Part shown: one piece after another, positions 20,755-35,000 of the stretch
How positions within the stretch are numbered: the stretch's first letter is position 1
Layout: every line of letters begins with the position of its first letter
Assembly (NCBI RefSeq): GCF_910592395.1
Contig: NC_088314.1
Coordinates: 5,954,001-6,014,000, forward strand
Origin: Lineus longissimus
Lineage: Eukaryota; Nemertea; Pilidiophora; Heteronemertea; Lineidae
Direction: 5' to 3'
DNA: 60,000 nucleotides
Notes under the pieces: generated by a model
Database searches by the model: none
What the model was told of the DNA's origin: nothing
What the model saw: only the letters and a program-made list of their open reading frames with translations
Position numbers and translations under genes: made by a program

Positions 20755-20960
20755 ATGGAATCCCATAATATTTCACACTTCATACCATCTGGTTCGTCAT
20801 TCTAATATTGAGTTCGACATGGAATCAGAGAGATCTCATCGTATTTCAGACTAGATAGCATCTGAACTCATTCTATATTGAGTTCGAAATGGAATCGCAT
20901 TATTTCAGACTACATAAGCATGCATGCATCTGGTACTCATTCTATTGAGTTCGACAGGCA
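20755..20960. repeat. About 70-bp tandem repeat, roughly three copies
   Basis: The unit begins CATTCTATATTGAGTTCGA. Copies start at 20798, 20869 and 20938 (spacing 71 and 69), with a more decayed leading copy from about 20755. Shared words are ATTGAGTTCGACA, ATGGAATC, TATTTCAGACTA and GCATCTGGTACT. No coding frame is conserved. Confidence 0.75.
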
Positions 20961-23559
20961 AATACACAGCTGTTGCCGAAATTCATCCTTTGAATATCAT
21001 AATTTATTTGAGTCGCACAAATCATTTCAATCTTTTTCCAACTTCAATGACAACACATCAAAATGACTGCTATCTAATCTAATTAAACAGCAATATTTCT
21101 CATTAAGAGTGGTTTCCAATGCTATCACCCTTCTTAGAGCAGTGGATGTGGTTTTTATTGATTATAGCAATCACATATGTTTTCTACAGGATGCTTATTA
21201 TTTACAGCTGCACCTATCCTAAGATATCAATTTTTTTTCTTTCAACGATTGAATAAACTTAGAACACGACTATTGATTAACTGGCCGCTCTGTATGAAGT
21301 TACATGATTCGTTTTCTAAAATGAAGCTCAAATGCAAGTAACGCTTGTAATCAAACGAAATGTCAAACGTAAGTTATATGGATCTAATGTGACTTTCATG
21401 TCCTCACAAAATGAGAGCTCTTTATTGCAACGACCTACAGTTTTACAGTTCAATGAAGTATTGTTAGCAAACATTCTTTCTCTCACCTTTTGTATAAATA
21501 CTCCGGCCACAGAATACTCGCAAGGAACCACACAGAATAATTTTGCTGAAGTTTAATCAAGACTCCAATATAACACGTTCATGTTAAGGTACTTTGTGTC
21601 CCAATGTCAAAATAGTTATTTAATGCAATCCTTGGTAAGATCGACTAGTATTGACCTGTCAATTAGTCTTCCACAGCACATCGATTTTGATTATCCTTAC
21701 ATTTCCTTAGGTAAATATTCAAGAACACCTTAGACAGATTTGTACCCTTTTTTCAGATTTGATCTTTCCTGGCCAAAATATCGAATTAAGTCCTCTGGTA
21801 AAAGCAAAACGAGAACTCCTACATTCTACATCCTGAACCTTAGTGAATAACAAAGAAGCAAAACTTGACTTCTTAAATCCTGCCTAAATTTCACACAACT
21901 CCAGGGGTTTTTTTCATAGAAGGTCAGTCAAAAGTTCATCAAGTTGACATTTTTGATAAAATACCTTATTGACAGGTATATTTAATTCCCAACAGTATCA
22001 CCACAGTTGGACACTCCAGTGCCTCAACAGAACCTCCTAACACCTCTCATTAATCAAAAACACTTTGCAATCATACACTTCCCTAACTTTGACAAAACTT
22101 CCTAACAGGTCGATATCCCAAGAGGTTGTTTTTGAAATGAACTCCTGGCACACTTCTTAGACCCTATAAGGCAAATAGGCCCTAATAATCCTCAAGGACT
22201 GTGTTTATAAGCCATATGATACAATGCAACAAGAGCGATTTACCTGTCATCTGTAAAGCGACGTTTTCTCAATGCAAACCTGCAGTCAGGCAGCATTGGT
22301 CAATGACTGTTTTCCTACAAGATTGTGCGTTTTTAGATAATGCACGATAATCAACCAATGGAACGATTAATTGATAATGCTTTATTTGTTAGGGAGATGT
22401 ATTCAAATCCATATTCTGTTTACCCATATATGTACATGTATTGGCCTGTATTGGCCAACAGACCTTTCATTCATATCATTTTTGAGTTGCAAACAACCTG
22501 GGATATCTCAGCCTTCTAAGACATACAGGTGGCCAATAATGTCAAGGTGAAATAATGAGCAAATTTTTCACACTGTTCATTCCAGTTTTAAACTCAGTCG
22601 ACTCCCTATGGGGAACATGTCCAAGCTGCATGTACTATCAGTAGGTACGACGTAAGTGAACTTTCCATTTCACATCTCACTCTGAGAACGTGGCAAGCTA
22701 GTGTAGCATTAAAGTGACTTTCTGAAGGTCACAAAGAATGAGTTGGTGTCATTTATTTAACAACAATGTTCAGATTATTAGTCAGACACCTTAGTTATAA
22801 TCATTACAAAACAACATAGCTGATCTTTTCATCATTTGCAATGTAAACATTGATAAAGGTTTAAATGGAAAATGCCAATATTTCACAGCCGCAAGCAAAT
22901 ATCATGTTTATAAATGTCATTGGGAAACCATTGACGCTCCACACTTAGCTTTTGCCCGGAGAACAGAAATACTTACAATTGCCTGTTTCTAACACAGCCA
23001 TCATAAGACGATAATAAGAGCAATTATAATCTACAGCCTATTCAGGCAACCAATTTTCCATCACATCAAGCTATTTTCAAATGCCAAATGTTGATATTGA
23101 ATGAAGTGTAGTTTTCACTGGAAGCCAAATTTCCAGAAAGTAACCCTGGGAGACATGTTACAACTGTTTGACATTTATGCTTTCTGCAAACTATCTGCAA
23201 CAATTAAATATACATCAAAGGGGTTTATGACATTTCCTGCCCCAACAATACATGACCTCATTTGAGGACTGAGTCAGCAGTAAAACTGAAAAAAGTTTTC
23301 ATATTACTAACTCAAGGTTAAATAAGTTGCAATTTTTGTTCAGGGGAAACAAAACTGTCAGTGACACCCCAAGACAATCTTTACAAGGTTTCATTAATCC
23401 AAATAGAACTTTTATCGTCTCGTTTAATAGTGTGCATAGAATGCCCACAAATATTTCCAAGTCAGACAAATGTCAGATAGAATTAACTTGATTAATCAAA
23501 TTTTTCTTTCCAATTTTGTTTAATCTTCTGCATCAGCAGTGCTCAATGTAGAAACACTC
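20961..23559. other. Noncoding stretch, nothing notable
   Basis: A/T-rich DNA without a supported exon, RNA gene or repeat that I could recognise. Confidence 0.5.
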
Positions 23560-24020
23560 CAAGGAAAACAAGACAAAGGTATGATTTGAGTGATATATTA
23601 GATGGTCACTAAAGATAACACAGCTTGAGCACTTAAAGAACCTCTGGGATTTCAAACTGTGCTCAAGCTTGAGGACGATGAAGTTTCAAAGCCTTGCTGA
23701 CAATTATACCCTGTTTTTATTCAAAGTCAACCAAGTACAGAATAACCAGCGACAAATGATAAGAATCATCCAATCCTGGGCCTCCGGGATTCAAACTTCA
23801 CCAAAAGGTTAGTCAAGGAAGATATGGCTAACAATAGGTGGCATTTTTTAGCTTTGTACTCTCTTTTTAAACAAGTACATATCTGTCAATAACTGATAAG
23901 GATCATGAATCTTCTAATGGTCACCAGGCAAAACTGTAAAACACACATGAACTGACTATCAGGACCCACAGGATTTCAATCTGGGTTCGACTGCACCCAA
24001 CATGTTGGCTGTAAAAAAAT
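23560..24020. repeat. Degenerate direct repeat of about 140 bp
   Basis: AACCAAGTACA..GATAAGAATCATCC near 23729 is matched by AAACAAGTACA..GATAAGGATCATGA near 23869. GGATTTCAAAC/GGATTCAAAC/GGATTTCAATC words occur near 23648, 23787 and 23970. Copies are strongly diverged, so borders and copy number (two to three) are uncertain. Confidence 0.45.
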
Positions 24021-26000
24021 CTGATCATCCAGAACAAACAAAGAACCCGATGAAAGCCAAAAATCAGTTTTTGATTAAATTTTCAATGGCCCAAGAGTTT
24101 CTAACTCAATTGGTAAAAACCTTTGAGCATGCTTGACAAACAAACACATTAAATAAAAAAGCTACTAACTTTAACTTTGTCAACCAGCTAAACCTCCCAG
24201 TGATCTTTAATAAGTTTTAGGCATATAATACTCCTTGGAAAAATCCTATTGACATGTTCAGACATATTAAAACTGCCTTGCGCGACCAGCTGTGCAGTGA
24301 CATGACACAAACAGCACCAGCTTTGTGAACATTGAAACCATTTCATCGCGGAGTGAATACAATAAGCACGCTAAGGTTTGGTGGGCTATCATGAAGTCCA
24401 CAATCAAAGAGGCAGAGTTTGAAGAGGCTGTTTAGAAGAGGCCTGGCAGCCAGGAGAGGTATTTGGTTAAGCATGTTAAAACATTTTACTGCTTAATATT
24501 AACTGCACTACAACAAATAAATAGTACCTGTACCCACATTTGGGCCCGGTTGTAGAGTCAAGTCAGATCAGGCTTTTGATCTTTGTCTTGCACATTTCTG
24601 TAAGAAAACTAACCAACGTCTCTTGCCTCCACAGATTAAAAAAACCTTATTGCTCTATTTGTCAGGCTCAGCTGATAGGAAAATTAATATCGGAACTGAG
24701 CGATGATATTGGATGTTTCATTCAGTTACCATTACAAATACGGCAATGGCTTCAATCATCTCATGAAAGATCTTATTTCAGTTGAGTGGATACTATAATG
24801 CTAGAACAGGCACGTTTACCAGCTGTATCAAAGTAAGGTTTACACACTCAAATAGTCTGGAATTGATAGACTGCAGTAATTCATACAGTGATATCTATTT
24901 ATAGCCGTAAAAGCGGTAGTAAAGTATTGTGTGCAGCACACACTTTAGGTGAAAAAAGTCACTTTGAAATCCAATACAGTAGTTGTCTTTCGTTTTTACT
25001 TCTTCTTTATCATGGTATTGTTCAGGAGAAGATTACATCAAAATTCAAACCAAATTGCTGATCCAGATTCTGGAGAGGAGTTTTTTTATTGGGATGGTGG
25101 AACAGACACCCCCTTTCCCACCTCACAACAACTCATTGAAATCGACAAGCGACTTCCTGCTACAAAAGCATGCCAAAGGACAAATCTGCATGAACATCCT
25201 TTTCTCGCTCCTCGCCTAATTAGTCTTCTGCTGTGAAAACGAAATTGACGATGACACTCACCATCCCAGACAGAACATGGCCGAACATACCAAACTTACA
25301 AGTCCCTAGAACATCATGAAAATTGAGAGCTACTTCACTCACTGATCCATCATTGCACAAGTCGTTTATCAGAGAAAGAAGGCAATAAACAACAGAAAGA
25401 CATTAATGTGACCAGTTTTAGTAACATATGGGTATGAAAGACAGTCCTGCAGGGGAGATAACAAGCTTTCGAACCTAGTTCCAAATAAAATACCTGAAAG
25501 ATACCTATTTCTTTCCCACAAACATTCCTCCCGATAAAAAGGCCACCTCTGAGATGAAGTTATAAGAACTTCTTCACCTTTCCGACAAAACTTGCCATTA
25601 TCTGCATAATTTACACACCTTATTTCTAGATAGCCCCAGACGATCGACGCACCAGGGGAAAAAACGTGCCCAACAGTTGATCAAATGAACGTGCACTTGC
25701 ATCAACCTGTCTACTCACCCATCCAAGATTATTCAGCTTCCCCAACTTCTTTTGTATCTGCATTGTGAGTCAAGGATAATCAAAGAAATGATGAGACTTG
25801 TCAGTCTACCAACAATCTCCCAGTAAACGAAGATAAAGGTATTTTTTACTAAAGTTAAAAGTACACCAGGCATGGATCAGAGGATGGGGGCTTACACTCA
25901 TCCTGAAGGTAATTAAGGAGATTTTTCTCAGATAAGTGGGAACCCAGCAGGACATGCCCCCCCCCCTTGGATCTGTCCTTCTATACACCCAGGACACAGG
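24021..26000. other. Noncoding stretch; C-tract repeat fragment at its right end
   Basis: No supported exon. Near 25958-25982 a C run followed by TTGGATCTGTCC resembles the GGATCCGCC-with-C-tract word that recurs near 57977. This may be a shared repeat family, but two short matches do not prove it. Confidence 0.4.
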
Positions 26001-26070
26001 GCCGCATGGTGGTTCAGGGCTAGATCACTTGGCCCTTGACTGAAGGTAGCTGCTCGTTCATACCGTAACC
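26001..26070 (+). repeat. Possible tRNA-derived SINE head
   Basis: GCATGGTGGTTCAGGGCTAG resembles the 5' part of a tRNA-Gly-type gene including an A box. GTTCATACC about 49 bases later resembles a B box (GTTCRANNC) with changes. No cloverleaf closes, so a functional tRNA is unlikely. Low confidence. Confidence 0.3.
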
Positions 26071-29000
26071 ACTGAAATATTCTGGGATACAAAATTGCTT
26101 TGAGCAAGGATTCATTTGGAAGCACTTATACATCATTTCCAGTTTTTATAAATGGTAGGTTATTCCATTGCAATCAGGAATGCAACAATGAGATGAGGGG
26201 TTAATACTTTTAACAGTAGATCAAGGCAAGGACCAACCACGACATTACCAACACTCCACCATTGAACTATCATGGTGACAGACACAAGCTCACGATAGGA
26301 AGGAAATAGCCTGTCACACATGCCTCACATATGCAGTTTAATCTCATATCAACTGTATCACTTTCAAGGCATAACAAGCATCCACCATCCAGGGGAAAGT
26401 TGCTTACATATAAATCAGATGAACAATAATTCGTGTATTGTCAAGAATATAACCTTCCTGGCCGGCATTTTTGCACCTTCGGTGTTCTCTGCAATTGAAT
26501 GCTTTTCAAAGAATTCTGATTTAGGACGTAAGACTTCCACTGCTTTGCTTCTATTGCATATTCTTGCTTCTACATGTAAGGAACATCAAATAGATCACTT
26601 TTATCACAAATGACGACGGATGCTTTTTATCAATATCTCTCATAAACCTGGCAAATTCATACGAATCAGGCATATTTTTCTCCCATTACTTTCACCTATG
26701 AACCTATGAATCAGTATACAAAGGCCTTGAATGTGAGTCTGGCTTTTCCCTGGCTTCTGTATCCCTTTCATACCATATTCGCTCTCTCCCCATCTTTCAT
26801 GAAGACACGCAGCATAAAAATCCAAGAACGTCCACAGATAAAAAGGTATGAGTCTGCGGCTTTTGAGGTGTCTTTTGAAATCTTGTTATTTTTTTAGCAA
26901 AGACAGCTATAAGCTACATTTAGAGCACAAAGGGTACATTTAGTTATAAGGCAGGAAACACGTAATTTTCAAAAGCTAATCTCCATGGAAATGGTAAAAC
27001 GTCAACAATGAATGCATTCATGAAGCGGCCGGCCATTACGTTCTTTTTCATATCATGCTTTGACAACGAGACAAAATGGAACGAACAGACTAAAAAAATT
27101 GAAAAAATTTGATAAAAACGGACACCAGAATTTCCAAGAAATGGATACGTTTACAATGCGAAGACAATAGGAGATGAAGTTTTTATCAGTTTCTTTTCTC
27201 AAACAGGAACAATGAAACTGGGGAATATCTTCCAGTCACAATTTTTTGTTGTGGCTCTGGTTTACTGTTTGATCAAAAAGCACCCATATCATATTTACAG
27301 CAGATGACAATGTATTGTATAGCTTCACATTACAGTGGAAGTTTTCTTAGAAGTTTTTAAAAGACAAACTATATTTTCCCTGACGTTGTCTCAGCAGTTC
27401 CTGCAACTCTTAAGACCAGTGTTAGTGCAGAATTGATGACACATGCAGACTAATTGCCTAATCTGGAAATGGTCGAATTTCAGATGAACTAGAGCTTTCA
27501 TCATTTTTTGTAGGTTTTGGGATAACCATTTTTCTGTAAGAGAGATCAGGCTTAGCTTCAACTCTGATAAAGATGAGTGGTCAGGGGATATCTTTTTCAA
27601 GACAGCTAAAAGCCCTTGGCTGATTTTTTAGAAGAAATACCAGCAATGAGAAGTACCAGTAAGAGAAACGTATCGCATTTCAGAAACATTTTAGTCGTCA
27701 CCTTTCGTCCATCTCAAATATCATTCAAGCTTGCTCGCAAGAACCTTTTAACCTTTTTTTATGGAATACGGAAGCAAAGTAATGGTGAGATGGTAACAGT
27801 AAAACCAATCTTTCAACAAGACAGCAGGATTATTGCTATTGTTATGAAGAAGAAATACACAATTTTTGCGAGCGTTTATTTTTTGCTATTTCAATGCACT
27901 GTCAAAGGCAATCTTAAAAAGTATGACAATTTCAACTCCAATAACTCCAATGCATACCACTATTAGAAGCTTTGACATAAACGGTGGTATTTATATTCAC
28001 TAATGTTTAGCTTCATCACACAAACATTTCACGCTTCACATTATTCTATCTTTTGCTCACTAGAGGCTAGTGATGGTTTACAATGCTATCACCAATACTA
28101 CAATGCTACCATTGCTATATAGCTACATGTACAGTACGTCAAATCGCTTGTTAATTCTATTGCAGTTACATCGCCTTACCTCCGTTTCAATGACTATTTA
28201 GCCCGAAAGGAAGTTGGCAATAGGAGTAACAACCATCCACCTAGAATTCTATAACACAATGGTATTTTCAGATATTAACATGATCCAGATTTATGCTCTA
28301 CAAGCAGAAATATATAACAAAAGATGCACAAACGAAGCATTAGCTGACAAATGAGTTATTAACCAAAGGGCGTTTGAAAGCAGTAGGATATTTCAAAGCA
28401 TTACACAGCGATTTCACTGACTGACGACATCATCTAGCTTACATGTATGGAGCTTATTCATATCATCAGAACTAGCAATAGACATTTTTTTACCCTTCCT
28501 GTAGAAGTACAATACCCCTTTAATGGCCTGCCAATTATATTGATGCCTGCAAGGTACACCTTTGACCACTTTGAAGTTCTTAGTACAGTGATGTGCCTTG
28601 AAGGATTCAGCCTTTGGGAGGCATTTAAATTTAGTCAGATAATAGAAAGCAAGAATTCATCATGTTCGGCAAAGTTGAGAACTTGAAGAACATATGACAT
28701 GATGAGCTGCATATTGGTATGGGAGCACTCAATTTCCTAAAGGTTTCATCCTAATTAACAATACTTCCCAACAGGTTCACTCTCATTCTCCTATTTACTC
28801 TCATCACTGCTACAACAAAGATCAGACAGAAAGAAACTTAAAGGAGAAAGAAAGGTCATTCAATAGTCCATCAGCTGGAGAGAAAAAAAGCTCATCTCAT
28901 ATGGTAGTATCTCCTTATTTTAGTTGCTGATTGGAAATGACCAGACAATATTTGAGGGATAGTAATAATCAAAGATATTGTAGGGAGATGGTGCCTCAAG

Positions 29001-32000
29001 CATAAGCAAAAAAAATGTATGATCTTCTGTACATGATCAGGTTCAAACACCGACTAAATACAATTCTTATACCCAATTCCACAAGGACTTTTTTTGTTGG
29101 GTTGCCACCTGAGAAAAACTTAGCTCAACTCCACCAGGTATTTGGTAACTCTTACACCTACTAATAGGAGTCGTGAGCACAATTTAGTGACCAAATTACT
29201 GCTGATGAGGAAAGGTTTGACCACGGCGGTGCAAGCATTTGCGAAACCACACTCATGAAATCAGGTGAATGATAAAGAAAATTTCATGGATTAAAATTGC
29301 AACTCGTTTACATGGTTCAGTTCCAAAGTAAGCCAAGGAATAATTGGAAAGGCGTATATCTGTCTGTCTGTCTCTCAATCATTGCAACTAGGTTTTTAAA
29401 ATGACACTATACTTGATCCTCCTTGGAGAACCCAGCTGCAAGAAGAGCAGTAGCTCATCCTTTAAAACCATTTGATCTCATAAAACATGTTAAAATCCCA
29501 TTTGTTTGAAAAAAACACCACAATTTACAACTTTTCTCGCTATAACAGATGAGACTTCCCCATTCAGGATCAATCAATTTGGATTGTCTCCTCTATTCCT
29601 CCTCAATTTCGAACCCATCTCTTTTGGTAATTTTATCATGGATTTTCAATTTTTACCTTAATCTCCTCTACTATTCCAATTTGATGCTTACACTATAGGG
29701 TCAGATGAATAAGGAAGATCGAACACTAGACCAAGCTTCACTGAAAGCTTACAATAGGTTGTAATGTCTTGGAAGTTTCTTAGGACTAAGTGACCTTTGC
29801 CAACATTTCTTTTTTCTCATAAGATTGATTTGGGAACTTGGAACTAAACCCATTCCTCTCTCCATACAAAACTGCCTTCTCAGTGAAGAATGCCATCTCT
29901 AATGTGCATTTCCATTGCAACAGGGTTTATGTTCGGCCTATTATTGACGGAACGGAAAATTTTCCCCATGACATTTATCACCACCGATGACTAATAGAGA
30001 GAAAAGAAATAAAATAGCTTTTCCTCTGAAAGGATGATTGTTTTTTAACTAATAAGGCATGTTAAAATGAGATGTACGGCATAAATTGGTGGGATGCTGT
30101 TATCTGCAAACGTCCAGTATTTACACAGGAAATCGTGGATAATATTTTGTATTTGCTCCTACGCATTTCAATCTCCTCAGGATGGTTATAAAAGCATTCT
30201 TCATCAATTGTTTAAACAAATGGAATTGAGTGCGAAAATAGTTCTGATGAAGATGTGCTTAGGGAAAGAAGAAGAATTACACTAAGTACAACAGTGCCGG
30301 CTTTCCAACTTCTCCTTGACTCGATTGGCTTGTTACTGATGGTCTCTGATGTAGATAATGCCCGACTCAATTTCCTTGTTTTCTGGTGCCATTCGGTACA
30401 GCTTAGTGCCTTAAGAAGCTGCTTATAGAAGTCAGAAAATCTAGGACAATAGGGCTAAGTATGATGGAGGAAATGTAGTGACAACCCACTTCTAATACCT
30501 GGAACTGAAAACATCTCTGGTCAATGGTGTTTCACGGCTTACTTCAATTTTGAATTCACCGAGAGAATAGTTTACCCCACTTCCAGTCAGACACAAGACA
30601 AAATTTGGATGACACTTTAGCGAGGACTAGTTGACGTCTTCCCACTGTATCGATCAGTCCCCATAACACCCTGTACAGATTGGAGCTAAATTAATCAGTA
30701 TGCTTTTGTAACCACTTATTCATTTCGTGACATGAATCTAAACTTTGAAATTGTCTGGTCACAAACAACACAATAAGGAATTTATAACAAGGACAAATGG
30801 CATGGAATAATATAGCCTCATCTTCTATACATTTTACATTCAACTGATGTCCGTGAGACCAGCCGAATCACCTCAGACAACTGACCAAATTAAATATGGC
30901 CAATGTGTTGCATTTCTTTCTAGTAAGCCTGCCAAATAATCTTCAACCAATTTGTTTCTGGCAGAAATAGCTTTTTGCCCAAGAATACAAATGGTCTAAT
31001 ACTCATCCAAACAAGACCACTTGCATGGAATTGCCAAGCAAAACATCTATTTGCCATTACGTATCACTTCGAGATAAACAATTTTCTTGTCATTTTATGA
31101 CAGCATCCACTGTATATCCACTAAATTGTCTTATTGTGGCGTCCACTTTACGCTGCAGCATGCAAGTTTTTTCATCTTCTACTTACTCGTATTTGTTCAC
31201 TTGCGAAACATTTTCAGCTTGACCAATATTGTTTCCCAGCAACATCAACAAAGCATCTCCACAAATTCTGGCATTATTTTATTAAATGGGTATGCCGTTA
31301 ATATTACTTGTATATACTGGTGGCTGTGGAAATATAATGCTATAGTGCAGTTATTATGCATGCAAAATCACTAAAACTTGGTATTAACAGAAAAGACTAG
31401 CCTTTATCAAATCTTGCTGATATTCATAAGATGGCAAATAGTCACGACTGACTAACTCAGTATTATTTTTTTGTTCCTCAGACGAGGTCCTATGTGGAAT
31501 GTGATGTTACATGAAGATTGCTACAACCAGTGTGGTTATCTGAATGGTACGCCATTTCCTCTCAAGTGATTTATTCCATTGATCAAAGAAATGTTGCATG
31601 TATAATAGAAATGAATCGCTTAGCAGGGAATCACCTCCTCATTCCAGTTATTAATCACGTACGGAGACAAAAAACTTGGACCAATATGTTTTCTAAAGCG
31701 ATGGAACAAATGATAGGGTGAAGGCAAATCTTATTTGTGCACTACATGATCTGTTCAGTGGAATAACAAACAGCTCAGTTGTCACTTTCACAAAACTAAG
31801 AAGTTGTTCAGTGCTTTGCCGCAACAAGATATTCCATTGGTCACATCACACATATATCATCCGCCTCAACAGATCCGTAAATAAGTGCCGACTTTAGCAT
31901 GAAACTGAATACGTGGAGAGCGATGGCAAACTGTTTAACTCTTTGACTGCCATGGCCGTTTATCTACGCTGTTGACTGCCAGGGAGGTAGATCCATGTGG

Positions 32001-35000
32001 ACTTTCAGTTTGTCAGGAGGCCATCAGATGGCTTCCCAATAGTTCTGCTGTATCTTGTTCAAGAGGGGGGAGAATTAGCAGACAATTATTATCACTACTT
32101 TCCAACAACAAAATGGAACATAAAGTATTCTTATTAGTCATGTGACACAAAGCAACAACAACTAATTTATCAGACATGCACCTCACTGAATTCATATCCT
32201 GCTGCACGCAATTTTCATTTTTCATGCCCCAGAGTCGTAAATCACGAACATAGTAAATTATGACTGTGTTAAGAAATGTTATTTTCCTTTGAACGCTTAA
32301 AAATAGTGACAAATGGATAGAGGTATGCTACAATGACTGAGAAAAGAAGGAGCACTCAGTTTCCCGAGAAAAAAAGTTTTATCACTGGAGTTCCACATGT
32401 AGAATCCAAATACTATATTGGTATTGGACAGATTTGGAAGGCTCTAAAAATTGTCATAAAAGTCTTGCACCCCATCCATGGAAACTGTTATATCCAAAGA
32501 CAAAGAGTCAATAAATATGAAATGTGAGGAAATAAGACATAGTGCTTACTGGTAATACTAATGGACATTGGAGAATGTATCTTTATAGCCATCGCATTGT
32601 GACAGTATTAACATAAATAACATAAATGAAAGACAGAACATTGCTGGTGGATTATAAGATTTATAAAGAGAGAACTGTAGTAGTATGAATCATACGTCAA
32701 TATCATGGGATATATCGCAAAAAGATGATGATATATTGAGGCCATAATCATCAATGGACCTACATGACAATATTTCAAAGGAAACATAATGTGTGCAAAC
32801 TTGTTTGAGTGTATCATATTAATCTTGTGGTTCGGACCAGCAGTGGCTGGAGGATACAAGAATCATTTCACTGTCATCACTGATGGCACATATCATTGTT
32901 CGAATATAGGTGACTATAGGTGTGTCATGAGGTGTGTACAGCCTACGTCGTCTGTGTGTGAACAAATAAATTTGCCATTTTTCAGCAGTTGGATGGGCTA
33001 GAAATCTTGATTTTGCTGAGATGTGACCACTCATAGAAATCAGAAAATTAGGCTGCAGGCCCCTATCCTATCTTTTGATGAAATTCTGAATACCTTACCA
33101 AAGCACTTAACAAGCATTGTTCAGACTGTTAATGAGTTCCTGTTAAAAGAGTTCCTTATGATTTTAACATGAGAGAAATCGTCGCCAAAACTGTGCCTGG
33201 TCATGCATTTCTTAGAAAGAAATAGAAATTTCTTTCAAAGAAATAGAATCACCAAAATGGATTTCATTCCTTCAAGATGGACTAGCTGATGCTGAGAAGA
33301 ATTTAATGCACGAGCACCAAGGCCCATGACATTTGAAGACTCTGGGATGCTGAAGCACGTTCAGCAAAGACTCCACACCATCTTCGAAGAGTCGAAGAGG
33401 TCAAACATATAAAACGATTTTTCTTCTAGTAAACAAACTGCTTAAGCATAAAGTGCTGCATTGGAAATTTTTCAAAAGAAAATATTTTTTGACAGAAATA
33501 AAACCAGAGAGATTTAAGATAAGAAAGAATAAGGACACTTGAAACCGCTTTTTAAGAACTTGAAACTCATTATAGATCTGAGTATTAAAGAGAGGTGTAT
33601 TGAAGAAACAACGAGCACTCAAACACGATAAATACTTTTCCATGGTACCATAGCGGCCAGCTGGAAAAGGAGCAAACTTTGCTTTTTCGATAAATAAGCA
33701 CTAACGACATTTCCGTAGTGGAGGTTACTTTTTTCACATTAGCGATGTCTTCAGCCAGTTTTTTATGACATCCACGGGGCATCAAGACAGTGATCATTAA
33801 TCATTACACTTTTACATTCCCATTCATGGTGCAATCATCCAATTGGAACAGGAGACTTGCTAAAATCCGATACGGAACAAATTACTGCAACACCTCAAGC
33901 AAAACAGATTTGCGACAGTTGATCATGTGGCTCTGGGGCACTGCAGTTTTAAAAACTGTAAAAATCTGATTACAAAGTAAAAAGTCTAACATCACATAAG
34001 ATGATTTCTGGTTCGAAAATTACACTGATTTTGGGACATTTTCACAGGGCCAATCAAATCATCGCCTTACTTTGAGAACTCATTACACTATCGAGCGGTT
34101 TTGTTAAACCGTGGCAGTGTGTTGCTCGAGTTTGCTTTTTCTGCATTTAAAATTTTGCCACAATGGCAGTTTCCTGTAATAATGGAACGAGTCCTTTGAA
34201 AACCATATCGCAGAATGCAGAAAATCTAAATGATATCTGCACGCAAGGATAACAGTGTCGCTAATCTAAATCTCCAAACAACACCCATGCGACAGAAAGA
34301 TAAACTGACGGGTGCAGAGATTTCTGAATTTTCTAGTAACTGTGATGCACTAGGAGCAGGCATAAAGTTCTGGTTTGAACCAGTATTTTGCAACAAGGAC
34401 AGATATGGAAAAATTTGGTTTACCAAATTACCAAAAGATCCAACCATGGGTAAATCGCCTGTGATTTGATCTAATGGTAACATAAGAAGTTGTTTCCAAG
34501 CCGCTGACGGCAAATAAGTTTCGTAAAATGGGACGATTATTGCAAATTATATGCATCGTTACAGATCTGTTTACCGAGTCTGATATATGATACTGTTGAT
34601 CAGTGCAACTTTGTCTAATCTTCCACAGGATCAAACATGAGTCAAAACGCTACAGGAATATACATAAGCTTTTTGAAAAATGGGTCAAGGTGGTTAACCT
34701 GCTTATGGTCTGTCCAAATAACAGTCAAGTGACGGGTGGACCGAAACAAGAGTTAATATTTTGTCAAAGTGGCAGATAATATCGACAATCGTCTTGACCA
34801 TTCGTCACTTCCACAAAACACTGATGATTCTACCATGGAACCTTTTGCACTTTTTTTTGGTTCAAGCTTCAAGATGACACAAACGTAACCACTAGGATTA
34901 ATAATTTTTAAAGGTTGGAACATTTTTACTCATCCATCCAGGTCTACAGTTATGCCTTTAACAAATGTTTAATCACAGAGAATAGTAATCAAGAGGAAAC

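Noticed and set aside
27616-27966. 116-aa plus-strand ORF
   Set aside because: No recognisable domain, no splice or start context, and A/T-driven composition. An ORF of this size is expected by chance in 45 kb of noncoding DNA.
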